Shown here piece by piece: positions 6,800 to 15,161 of a DNA stretch of 21,359 nucleotides. The notes beneath the pieces are model-generated. The model worked only from the letters and a program-made list of their open reading frames with translations, was not told the DNA's origin and searched no databases. Numbering within the stretch: the stretch's first letter is position 1; the number at the start of each line of letters is the position of its first letter. The stretch is from Bacteroidales bacterium UBA1751 (lineage in GTDB: Bacteria; Bacteroidota; Bacteroidia; Bacteroidales; UBA932). The position numbers were made by a program, and so were the translations under genes. The stretch lies in assembly GCA_002315995.1 (NCBI GenBank), contig DCHN01000023.1, forward strand, positions 834 through 22,192. Direction: 5' to 3'.

Positions 6800-7870
6800 T
6801 CACTCGCCATATGAAGCCAGTATCGGCTTCATTATTTCATCCACAATTTTACGCCATTGGAACCTACCGACCGAATTGCGTATTCTGTTTGATTCCTTAT
6901 TCTGTAAATGTAGTGAAAGAATAGCCTCTGCAAAAGCAGATGGAGTATCCTGAATAAGGCAACCATTTTCTGAATTAATTATTCCGCGATTGGCAAAAGT
7001 ATCGGTTGCTATTACATACAAACCGGAAAGCGCATACTCATATGTCTTAGTGGGCGGTTGGTATTCATAATAATCCGTTATAGGTACAAATGAGACACCC
7101 ACATTGCATTTTTCAAAAAACGGTACCAGAAGATCATGGCGCACATAACCATGGATATGCACTCTCTGAGACAAACCATATTTCTCAACCTCAGATTTCA
7201 ATATATCCAGTTCATTTCCCAGCCCTGTTCCAATTATGTCATATTCAATACTGGCATTGGCATCCATCCTTCGCATTGCAATTGCCAATCCTTCTACTGT
7301 TTTCTCAATATTTCTGTTATAGAGTGTACCAACATAAAGTAGCCGGATCTCATTGAATTTTTTTTCTCCGGAATAAACTATGTCGGCGCCTAATGGAAGA
7401 ATCGCAGACTTTGACCTTGGAACATCTATTTTTTTGCGGACACCTTCTGAAATACAAGTAACAAAATCATATAACTGAACGCATCTCTTTAATGCGAAAT
7501 CCTGCTTCCTTCGATTCTCCGCTTCCTCAGACACATCCAAGGTCCTTATATCCAGAATCATTCTTTTATATGGGCGAAGTCTCTTGAGGAGAATGCATTC
7601 CGCAAAAAAGCAAACCAGTATCGTTCCCCTGAAGCACAATGCAACAAATGTAGAATAAATCATGAAAAAGATACCTCTCAAAACACGGTTCCCAGCATTT
7701 GGAACATATATATTTCTGACATTCTGCATATATACTCTCTCCCCACCGTCATCAAAGGTAAGTGTGGTAATAGCATACTCACTCTTCAGATGTTCACACC
7801 ATTTAAATACATCAGTATGATATCCAAACTGATTCTTGCACACAATCAACAATTCTCTCTTTTTCATCAT
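6800..7870 (-). CDS. GT4-like glycosyltransferase lacking the usual E-x7-E site
   Basis: This 356-residue GT-B-type protein begins MMKKRELLIVCKNQFGYHTD, with a hydrophobic stretch at about 85-110. In the second domain it has RLLYVGTLYNRNIEKTVEGL. Where other GT4 enzymes have E-x7-E it has PPTKTYEYALSGLYVIATD, so only the second glutamate region is recognisable. This variant occurs in some family members and does not prove inactivity. Its ATG overlaps the polymerase stop as ATGA, with a second ATG right behind it. It should transfer one sugar in the cluster; the donor is unknown. Confidence 0.82.
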   Translation of the reverse strand: MMKKRELLIVCKNQFGYHTDVFKWCEHLKSEYAITTLTFDDGGERVYMQNVRNIYVPNAGNRVLRGIFFMIYSTFVALCFRGTILVCFFAECILLKRLRPYKRMILDIRTLDVSEEAENRRKQDFALKRCVQLYDFVTCISEGVRKKIDVPRSKSAILPLGADIVYSGEKKFNEIRLLYVGTLYNRNIEKTVEGLAIAMRRMDANASIEYDIIGTGLGNELDILKSEVEKYGLSQRVHIHGYVRHDLLVPFFEKCNVGVSFVPITDYYEYQPPTKTYEYALSGLYVIATDTFANRGIINSENGCLIQDTPSAFAEAILSLHLQNKESNRIRNSVGRFQWRKIVDEIMKPILASYGE

Positions 7871-9075
7871 TCAACTTGATGCAGAAAATAAAACTTGAAC
7901 ATCTCCGTTTCATCCGGAATGCCATATGTGGCAAAATTTGCCAGAATCGTATATGAACAGAATATAAGCAATACCATAACAAAGATAATTGTATGACAAG
8001 ATACCGAAAATTTGATTTTGAATATTCCAAATGAATATCTGGCAAAAGGTCTTGTCAAATAGTTCAGCACATATGCCTGACAAATCAGCATGAATGGCAG
8101 ACAATACATCAAAGGGCGCATAAACAGCAAGTCGACTGATATAAGCAACTCGGAAAAAATGGAATAGATTAATGTAAAAAGATATGACACCTTGAAGAAC
8201 CTGTCTTTGGGATATCTCTTCACAATTATATCAGAAAAAACAATAACCAGGGCATTGGAAAGCAACATAACAATACGACGCGGGCCAAAATGTGAAATCG
8301 CACTTTCCGTTTCCACAAGATACTCCATACTGTCAGAGTATGATGAGTATCCAATAACAGAGAGTAGAGTCTGCCCATAAATAAGATAATTCCTTACCAA
8401 TGACATTTGCCCAATCATCACTGAAAGAAAGAGTAAAAGCAGACACAGATATTTGTTGGGCAATTTATTATAAAAAACAAGAAGGATGAATGGCAGCATT
8501 ACCAGCACAGATTTATGAACCAACGCGGCCAACCCTAGAATAATGAGATACTTTTTCCAATCCTTGTAGTCAATTAAGCATTGCATTGCATAAAGCATTG
8601 CACAAGCAGCTATCATTTGCCTGATTCCATTCATCAGTTCATAAAAGAACGGACCCAAAATAAGTATCAGATACAAGCATGGAAGGAGGTACTTTCTCTC
8701 TCTTACTGCAAGGAAAATCAAGGAGATCTCAATAAATGCAAGAAAACCCATGTAAACCAACCTTGGAAGATGAAAAAAACCGAACAGATATGTCAGGGCT
8801 CTGAATCCCCATTCAGATCTGGTAAAGTACGCGCTGTCCTCCATTGACCCCCCTTCAAGAAGTAATTGGTATGTACTGGCATATTCCTCACAATCAACCC
8901 CCACACGAAACCGCAATCCACACATAATGCTAAACACAGCAATAGTCGCAATCTGAGAATAACGAGCATTTTTATGATGGCCCACCGACTCGGAGAGCCT
9001 CCCATTTTCTGCAAGAATCACTAGCAGTACTGCAAAGGATATATATATTATTATACTGGTTATTAACATATTCAT
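7867..9075 (-). CDS. EpsG-family O-antigen/exopolysaccharide polymerase (Wzy role)
   Basis: This 402-residue protein is almost entirely membrane segments (ten or more). It shows the EpsG-family pattern: a G-D-Y loop (FRVGVDCEEYASTY, about 56-69), NGIRQMIA (149-156) and a conserved histidine before a membrane helix (VHKSVLVMLP, 186-195). Such proteins polymerise repeat units on the periplasmic face. It lies between wzx and the glycosyltransferases with 4-nt overlaps on both sides. Wzy proteins diverge fast, so the call rests on topology, these motifs and context. It is among the most AT-rich parts of the window. Confidence 0.85.
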   Translation of the reverse strand: MNMLITSIIIYISFAVLLVILAENGRLSESVGHHKNARYSQIATIAVFSIMCGLRFRVGVDCEEYASTYQLLLEGGSMEDSAYFTRSEWGFRALTYLFGFFHLPRLVYMGFLAFIEISLIFLAVRERKYLLPCLYLILILGPFFYELMNGIRQMIAACAMLYAMQCLIDYKDWKKYLIILGLAALVHKSVLVMLPFILLVFYNKLPNKYLCLLLLFLSVMIGQMSLVRNYLIYGQTLLSVIGYSSYSDSMEYLVETESAISHFGPRRIVMLLSNALVIVFSDIIVKRYPKDRFFKVSYLFTLIYSIFSELLISVDLLFMRPLMYCLPFMLICQAYVLNYLTRPFARYSFGIFKIKFSVSCHTIIFVMVLLIFCSYTILANFATYGIPDETEMFKFYFLHQVE

Positions 9076-10484
9076 CTCCTTTTTACAAGGTTCAACAGTA
9101 TTGCTCGCGCATCAAACCTAAACCACAACCATAATATTACTGGCAGGGCAAAAATAGTTGCAATTGCAGAACGAATGCCCAGTGTCAGATTAAGGCTGTC
9201 GACAAAGACAAGGGCAACCATTGCGAGCGAAAAGGCCAAAATCAAACTATTTGGAAGATTGAACTTGATATATTTGTTGGATTGATAACAAAGATAGAAG
9301 TAAGATGTCACCCTTGATAAAGCCAAACATAGAGGAACGGCTATTACTCCCAATTCTCCAATAACAAAGAATAGAACTGAAAGGTTTACTACTGAACCTA
9401 TTACATAGGCAACGCCAATATGTTTTGTATCTCTTGCTATGGAGATGCCTGATCCACCAAAAGGGAAAATTAGGTAGAGGAGCATTGGTATTGAAAGAAG
9501 AGTTATATACTTTGTTGCTCCAAGATAGGCACTATTGCTAAGAAGAAGAACTATCTCTCTGGAAAAAAGCGAAAGAAATATTGAAATCAGCGAAAGCGTA
9601 ACAACAAAAATAATAAAAACGCGCCTTATTTGAATAGAGAACCCCTCCTGTTTGTAGTTCTCATAAAGGAACGGATACCAAACGTTCTGAAAAGCTGTGC
9701 TAATGAATGTAAAAACAGATGTCACACTTATTGCCAGCGAATAAACTCCCAAATCGGTCAGAGAAATGCTCTTGCCTATAAGAATCTGCCCAACTGACGT
9801 ATCAAGCCATCCGGCCAGAATTGCAGGAAGCGTTGGCAAAGAGAACAATAACGCCCTTTTGATATATTTCCAATCAAAGGTAAATGCAATAAACTCTTTG
9901 TTCACCAGAATATAAAAAATAGTACAGAACAATCCTGCCAGAAGCTCTCCTAAAAAAACTCCCACAATTCCACTTCTTAAAACCACAACGCAATATATTG
10001 CCACGCCGAATCGTATGACAAGACCAAGCAGTGCACCTACTGAAAATAGAAGTGCCTTCTTCTTGAATCTGGTAAGTATGGCAAAATATGATTGAAGGCT
10101 TGAAGCTGGAACTGATACAAGCATTATTACAAAGGCCGCTGAATAACAGGAATCGAGGGAAAGTACTGAATTTATCCAGAAATGTCTGGTCAGCATCATA
10201 TTGGCCAGAATAAAAAAAGAAAGGAGAAGAATTGAATAGAAACCGGTAGAAACAAGTGATTTACGGTCAACGCCCTCCTCATAATAGTCTCTAGCTATTC
10301 CGGAATGGATATTAAGATTGGAAACAAGATCTATTACCCCATTGCAGGCAAATATCAAAGTCATTGCCCCATAGTCTTCTCTGGTAAGGATATTAGTATA
10401 AACCGGAAGCAGTAAAACCGCAGCAATCTTGCCAAGCAGTCCAACCACCCCATACAGGCAAAAATCTTTGAAAAAACTCCACAT
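9072..10484 (-). CDS. Wzx-type lipid-linked oligosaccharide flippase
   Basis: This 470-residue protein of the polysaccharide-transporter branch of the MOP superfamily has 12-14 predicted membrane helices and the typical N-terminal LYGVVGLLGKIAAVLLLPVYTNIL. Residues 205-225 (KYIKRALLFSLPTLPAILAG) mark the start of the second half, as in other flippases. It should move the undecaprenyl-linked repeat unit from the cytoplasmic to the periplasmic side of the inner membrane, supplying the EpsG-like polymerase encoded next (4-nt overlap). It starts within the stop of the preceding GT4 gene (TAATG). Confidence 0.93.
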   Translation of the reverse strand: MWSFFKDFCLYGVVGLLGKIAAVLLLPVYTNILTREDYGAMTLIFACNGVIDLVSNLNIHSGIARDYYEEGVDRKSLVSTGFYSILLLSFFILANMMLTRHFWINSVLSLDSCYSAAFVIMLVSVPASSLQSYFAILTRFKKKALLFSVGALLGLVIRFGVAIYCVVVLRSGIVGVFLGELLAGLFCTIFYILVNKEFIAFTFDWKYIKRALLFSLPTLPAILAGWLDTSVGQILIGKSISLTDLGVYSLAISVTSVFTFISTAFQNVWYPFLYENYKQEGFSIQIRRVFIIFVVTLSLISIFLSLFSREIVLLLSNSAYLGATKYITLLSIPMLLYLIFPFGGSGISIARDTKHIGVAYVIGSVVNLSVLFFVIGELGVIAVPLCLALSRVTSYFYLCYQSNKYIKFNLPNSLILAFSLAMVALVFVDSLNLTLGIRSAIATIFALPVILWLWFRFDARAILLNLVKRR

Positions 10485-11665
10485 TACACTGCAATGCTTT
10501 TATAGAAATATTCGAATTCATCCAGAATACGGTTGGCACATAAATGCCTCTCCACCTTATCATAAGCACTTTTTGCAATAAAGTTGCACAGAGCAGAATC
10601 ATCAGCCAGTTTTGTCATTCTATCACAAATCATCTCAATATCATCAGGATCAACGAGCATTCCATCCTTTCCATCTTCAATCATTTCAGGTCCCGATGTT
10701 CTAGATGTAAAAATAACAGCCTTTGAGCGCGCCATCACCTCAAGCAATGACATACTGCATGCTTCAAAATATGAAGGCAAACAGACGAACGAACAATCAT
10801 CTATATAATTTTTTATTCGTTCCCGAGAACAGAAGCCAGGGAATTCAATATGGCCACGAATTTCTTGGGAAACTCCATCAAGAATGGTGTCATTGTAGTC
10901 AGACCCAGCCATTACCAGTTTCCAATTGGGATGTGTTCTATAGAACCTGCTGAAAGCTTGAACCGTAGCATGCGCACCCTTTGTCTTTACAAGTTTACCG
11001 AAGAAAAGAATGGTATGACTTGCAGAAGGATTTTCATTCCTGTAAAGGAAACCATCTTCAACCATATTATAGATTACTACGGAGTTCTTATTTTTCACAT
11101 CACACCCCATCTCCTCTACGAAACCCATAAGGTAACTGCTTACAAAAGAGAAATAATCAGCCCTTGAAAAGTGTTTCAGATCATTCTCTTTTATGGTATT
11201 GAACTTTTCTCCCCTATTTGTGGATATATAATATGCCGAACCATGGAATCTCATTACCACAGGTATGTTGAACGTACGGAAGTTCAATGATGACCTGCAA
11301 AAATTGAACATATAAAAATCCGTGAGTTCAAGTATGTCAATATTGTGTTTCTCTATAAGCCCGGAAAGACTACCTTCATAATAAGCAAGCTCTTTTCTTG
11401 CAATGAATCCAGCAATATGCAATACGTTCATTGCAGTGTAAAGAAGTCTACCCAATTTTGATGCCTGATATCCAAGACTGTAATCATATATGATTACTCC
11501 ATTTTCATCCCTGCGATTCGCACACGCCTTTGCCGATGCATAATAGCCCGCCACAACAACTGTGTGCCCACGTTTTACCAGTCCCTCAGCAACATTCTTC
11601 ACGACGCTTCCTATTCCTCCTGAAGGCATTGGCGGATATTCAGAACATTGAAACAGAATCTTCAT
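10484..11665 (-). CDS. GT4-family glycosyltransferase
   Basis: The 393-residue enzyme opens with MKILFQCSEYPPMPSGGIGSVV and its glycine-rich loop. The second domain begins TILFFGKLVKTKGAHATVQAF, and the E-x7-E site reads EACSMSLLE in PSYFEACSMSLLEVMARSKA. It is a probable retaining glycosyltransferase for the repeat unit. It is the first gene of the tightly overlapping low-GC block and lies 14 nt after the UDP-sugar dehydrogenase gene. Its stop overlaps the wzx start by one base. Sugar specificity cannot be read from sequence. Confidence 0.9.
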   Translation of the reverse strand: MKILFQCSEYPPMPSGGIGSVVKNVAEGLVKRGHTVVVAGYYASAKACANRRDENGVIIYDYSLGYQASKLGRLLYTAMNVLHIAGFIARKELAYYEGSLSGLIEKHNIDILELTDFYMFNFCRSSLNFRTFNIPVVMRFHGSAYYISTNRGEKFNTIKENDLKHFSRADYFSFVSSYLMGFVEEMGCDVKNKNSVVIYNMVEDGFLYRNENPSASHTILFFGKLVKTKGAHATVQAFSRFYRTHPNWKLVMAGSDYNDTILDGVSQEIRGHIEFPGFCSRERIKNYIDDCSFVCLPSYFEACSMSLLEVMARSKAVIFTSRTSGPEMIEDGKDGMLVDPDDIEMICDRMTKLADDSALCNFIAKSAYDKVERHLCANRILDEFEYFYKSIAV

Positions 11666-11679
11666 TTCAAGCAGTATGA

Positions 11680-12954
11680 TTACAACCTCCCATCAACCAC
11701 ATCTCTTGGCAATACGCCTTTAACATCATAAATGACACCACCTTTCTTCAAAACTGCAGATAGATTCAGATCATTAAACTGTCTGTGCGCTACACAGAGA
11801 ATGGCTGCATCAAAAAGATCTTCAGGCAGTTTATTCACAACCTCAACGCCATACTCCTTACGTACTTTCTGTGAATCAGCCCACGGATCATATATAGTGA
11901 TGTTCTTAGTATACTCCTCCAGAGTATGATGTATGTCTATTATCTTGGTATTTCTGGTATCTGGACAATTCTCTTTGAACGTGAATCCAAGAAGCAGAAT
12001 CTTTGAATCCTTAACAAGCACACCCTTTTTGTTCATACATTTGATGACCTGTTCCGCAACATATGCTCCCATTCCATCATTCAATTTTCTTGCATCAAAC
12101 ATAATTCTTGGGAGAACTCCATAAACCTGGGCCTTTTGAATCAAGTAATAAGGATCAACCGAGATGCAGTGCCCTCCTACCAGTCCAGGAGTCAATTTAA
12201 TGAAGTTCCATTTGCTCGAAGCTGCCTCAATAACATCGTGTGTATCAATTCCCATTGCATTGAAAATCTTAGCAAGTTCATTCATATATGCAATATTGAC
12301 ATCGCGTTGTGTATTTTCAATTACCTTGCTGGCCTCAGCAACCTTTATAGATGGAGCCTTATGAGTACCGTTCACAAGGACCGAGCCGTACACATGGTCA
12401 ATTAAATCAGCAATTTCCGGAGTAGAACCGGATGTAACCTTCTTTATCTTCTCAACGGTATGCTCCTTATCTCCAGGATTTATTCGCTCTGGAGAATAGC
12501 CTGCAAAGAAGTCAGTATTGAACTTGAGCCCAGAAACCCTTTCAACAACAGGAAGGCACTCCTCTTCAGTCACTCCAGGATATACGGTGGATTCATATAC
12601 AACAATATTGCCCTTGCCAATAACCTTTCCAACTGTTTCACTGGCACCCACCAGAGGCTGCAAATCTGGACGGTTATTATTATCTACAGGCGTTGGAACA
12701 GCCACAACATAAAAATTACAGTTACGAATCTTATCAACGTCACTGGTACACAAAAAGCCATGATTCTTTATTGCATCTGCAAGCAACTCATCACTCACCT
12801 CCAATGTCACATCATGTCCTGCCATAAGCGCATCTACACGCGCATTGTTCATATCAAAACCAACCGTTGGAAATTTGGTTGAAAAGAGCCTGGCTAATGG
12901 AAGTCCAACATAGCCCAGTCCAACCACTGCAATTCTAATATCCTTCAAGTCCAT
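11680..12954 (-). CDS. UDP-N-acetylhexosamine 6-dehydrogenase (WbpO/TviB type)
   Basis: I choose the ATG at 12954 (MDLKDIRIAVVGLGYVGLPL, 424 residues), which matches the family's usual start; an ATG at 12966 and a TTG at 12981 are alternatives. The Rossmann motif GLGYVG is followed by VPTPVDNNNRPDLQPL, YESTVYPGVTEEECLPV, AGYSPERINPGDKEHTVEKI and the catalytic cysteine in GLVGGHCISVDPYYL. These runs are close to P. aeruginosa WbpO and Salmonella TviB. Those enzymes oxidise UDP-GalNAc or UDP-GlcNAc to the uronic acid with two NAD+. The product would give the polysaccharide a negative charge. UDP-ManNAc dehydrogenase (WecC) is less likely from the motif wording. The enzyme is cytoplasmic. Confidence 0.9.
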   Translation of the reverse strand: MDLKDIRIAVVGLGYVGLPLARLFSTKFPTVGFDMNNARVDALMAGHDVTLEVSDELLADAIKNHGFLCTSDVDKIRNCNFYVVAVPTPVDNNNRPDLQPLVGASETVGKVIGKGNIVVYESTVYPGVTEEECLPVVERVSGLKFNTDFFAGYSPERINPGDKEHTVEKIKKVTSGSTPEIADLIDHVYGSVLVNGTHKAPSIKVAEASKVIENTQRDVNIAYMNELAKIFNAMGIDTHDVIEAASSKWNFIKLTPGLVGGHCISVDPYYLIQKAQVYGVLPRIMFDARKLNDGMGAYVAEQVIKCMNKKGVLVKDSKILLLGFTFKENCPDTRNTKIIDIHHTLEEYTKNITIYDPWADSQKVRKEYGVEVVNKLPEDLFDAAILCVAHRQFNDLNLSAVLKKGGVIYDVKGVLPRDVVDGRL

Positions 12955-13010
12955 AATATTTAGCATATAATTAATAACCAAAAATAACAGATTCTAGCAT
13001 TTGTATTGCC

Positions 13011-14120
13011 CTACTTCACAATCCCCTTTTCAAGGTACTCAGCCAAATTCATTCTAACCTTTGCCGCTGCACCTTCTGAGGCAACTTTTGCTATATCGTG
13101 CTCAACCATGAGTTTCACAAGCTGCTCGAATGTGGTCTTTGATGGATTCCAGCCGAGTTTCTTCTTTGCCTTGGAAGGATCTCCAAGAAGGTTCACAACA
13201 TCAGTAGGACGGTAAAAATCAGGACTTACTGCAACCACGCTCTTCCCAACAAGCGCTTTCGGACCACTCACAACAATTCCCTTCTCTTCAACTCCGCTGC
13301 CCTCCCAACGCAATTCAATGCCGGCATGATGGAAGGCAAGGGTGGCAAACTCACGAACAGTATGCTGCACTCCGGTGGCAATAACAAAGTCATCAGGAGT
13401 CTCATTCTGCAGAATAAGCCACATACACTCCACATAATCCTTTGCATAGCCCCAATCACGAAGCGAATCAAGATTGCCCAAATAGAGGCAATCCTGCAAT
13501 CCCTGTGAAATGCGTGCAGCAGCAAGGGTGATCTTTCTGGTCACGAAGGTCTCTCCCCTCCTTTCAGACTCATGGTTGAAAAGGATACCGGAACAGCAGA
13601 ACATGTTGTATGCCTCACGATACTCCTTCACAATCCAGAAACCATAGAGTTTTGCCACTGCATACGGACTGTAAGGGTGGAACGGAGTTGTCTCACTCTG
13701 AGGCACCTGCTCAACTTTTCCATATAGCTCTGAAGTAGAAGCCTGATATATGCGGCAGCTCTTCTCAAGATGGCAGGCACGAACAGCCTCAAGGACACGC
13801 AGGACACCGGTGGCATCAACATCAGCCGTGAATTCCGGTGAATCAAATGAAACCTGCACATGGCTCTGCGCCGCCAGATTGTATATTTCAGTAGGGCGCA
13901 CCTTGTCAACAACCTTTACTATTGACATTGAATCCCCAAGGTCTGCATAGTGCAGATGAAAATCGGGTTTACCCTCAAGATGTGCTATTCTCTCTCTGAA
14001 ATCAACCGATGAACGGCGTATTATACCGTGTACCTCATATCCCTTCTCCAAAAGGAACTCACTCAAATAGGAACCGTCCTGTCCTGTAACTCCCGTAATG
14101 AGCGCAACATTTTTCTTCAT
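13011..14120 (-). CDS. gmd: GDP-mannose 4,6-dehydratase
   Basis: The 369-residue extended SDR enzyme has the NADP-binding motif TGVTGQDGSYL (about 9-19) and the GIIRRSS cofactor segment. The catalytic residues sit in ASTSELYGK and YSPYAVAKLYG (YxxxK), with the Gmd-specific ILFNHESERRGETFVTRKIT after them. It converts GDP-D-mannose to GDP-4-keto-6-deoxymannose, the first step to GDP-L-fucose, in the cytoplasm. Length is standard for bacterial Gmd. Fcl, the next enzyme of the pathway, is encoded 70 nt upstream, and the UDP-sugar dehydrogenase follows downstream. Confidence 0.97.
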   Translation of the reverse strand: MKKNVALITGVTGQDGSYLSEFLLEKGYEVHGIIRRSSVDFRERIAHLEGKPDFHLHYADLGDSMSIVKVVDKVRPTEIYNLAAQSHVQVSFDSPEFTADVDATGVLRVLEAVRACHLEKSCRIYQASTSELYGKVEQVPQSETTPFHPYSPYAVAKLYGFWIVKEYREAYNMFCCSGILFNHESERRGETFVTRKITLAAARISQGLQDCLYLGNLDSLRDWGYAKDYVECMWLILQNETPDDFVIATGVQHTVREFATLAFHHAGIELRWEGSGVEEKGIVVSGPKALVGKSVVAVSPDFYRPTDVVNLLGDPSKAKKKLGWNPSKTTFEQLVKLMVEHDIAKVASEGAAAKVRMNLAEYLEKGIVK

Positions 14121-14190
14121 TTGATAAATCTCTTATTTAAATATTTTTGACTCTTTCACTCTCTAAAACAGCAAAATCTTCACCCTGCTA

Positions 14191-15132
14191 CTATCTCTCC
14201 GCCCTCATAGGATTCTCCAAAAAATCCTTGTAGGCCAGACGTATGCCATCCTCCAACTCCGTTGAATAGCTCCAGCCCAATGCTGTAGCCTTTGAAACAT
14301 CAAGCAACTTGCGTGGCGTTCCGTTAGGACGGGTGATATCCCAAAGAATCTCACCCTCATAACCTACAACACGCGCAACCATCTCTGTAAGGGCCTTTAT
14401 TGTAAGCTCCTTTCCTGTTCCAGCATTCACTGTTTCGTTGCCTGAATAGTTGTTCATAAGGAATACACACAGATTTGCAAGGTCATCTACATAGAGGAAC
14501 TCACGAAGAGGCGAACCGTCTCCCCAGCATGTAACGCTGGAGGCACCGGCAACTTTGGCCTCATGGAACCTTCTGATCAATGCAGGAAGCACATGTGAAT
14601 GCTCCGGATGATAGTTGTCATTAGGTCCATACAAATTGGTTGGCATCACGGATATGTAATCGGTCCCATACTGTCTGTTGAGGAACTCACAATATTTGAG
14701 ACCGCTGATCTTTGCAAGAGCGTATGCCTCATTAGTCTTCTCCAGTTCCGATGTAAGAAGGCAATTCTCCTTCATTGGCTGCGGTGCCATACGCGGATAT
14801 ATGCAGGAAGAGCCCAAAAACTCCAACTTTTTGCACCCATTACGCCACGCCGCATTTATGACATTCATCTCAAGAATCATATTGTCATACATGAAATCTG
14901 CCAGCGCATTCTGGTTTGCAACAATTCCGCCCACCTTTGCCGCAGCAAGGAAGACATACTCGGGCTTCTCGGCTGCAAAAAAGTCATTTACAGCCTGCTG
15001 ATTGCACAAATCCAGCTCCTTATGCGTGCGTGTTACAATATTACAATATCCCTGCCTTTGCAGTTCCCGCACAATTGCAGAGCCAACCATTCCCCTGTGC
15101 CCTGCAACGTATATCTTTGATCTCTTTTCCAT
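14191..15132 (-). CDS. fcl: GDP-L-fucose synthase
   Basis: This 313-residue SDR protein has the N-terminal motif GHRGMVGSAIV, LGSSCIYPRMAPQPMKE with its catalytic Ser/Cys pair, and YALAKISGLKYCE (YxxxK). The family-typical NLYGPNDNYHPEHSHVLPALIRRFHEAK follows. It epimerises at C3 and C5 and reduces the Gmd product with NADPH to GDP-L-fucose. It is the first sugar-nucleotide gene of the cluster, 29 nt after the TPR/HTH regulator gene, and may share its transcript. The window holds no obvious GT10 or GT11 fucosyltransferase, so one of the GT4 enzymes or a distant gene must use the product. Confidence 0.97.
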   Translation of the reverse strand: MEKRSKIYVAGHRGMVGSAIVRELQRQGYCNIVTRTHKELDLCNQQAVNDFFAAEKPEYVFLAAAKVGGIVANQNALADFMYDNMILEMNVINAAWRNGCKKLEFLGSSCIYPRMAPQPMKENCLLTSELEKTNEAYALAKISGLKYCEFLNRQYGTDYISVMPTNLYGPNDNYHPEHSHVLPALIRRFHEAKVAGASSVTCWGDGSPLREFLYVDDLANLCVFLMNNYSGNETVNAGTGKELTIKALTEMVARVVGYEGEILWDITRPNGTPRKLLDVSKATALGWSYSTELEDGIRLAYKDFLENPMRAER

Positions 15133-15161
15133 TTCCTCTATTGTTATGGATTCTGCTCCAT

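Noticed and set aside
12979..12986. TATTTTTG match to the -7 consensus upstream of the UDP-sugar dehydrogenase gene
   Set aside because: No TTG-type -33 box lies at the expected distance and the spot is AT-rich, so a chance match within the operon is likely.
14599..15120. Plus-strand open frame of 173 codons
   Set aside because: It is antisense to fcl and has no promoter or recognisable domain.
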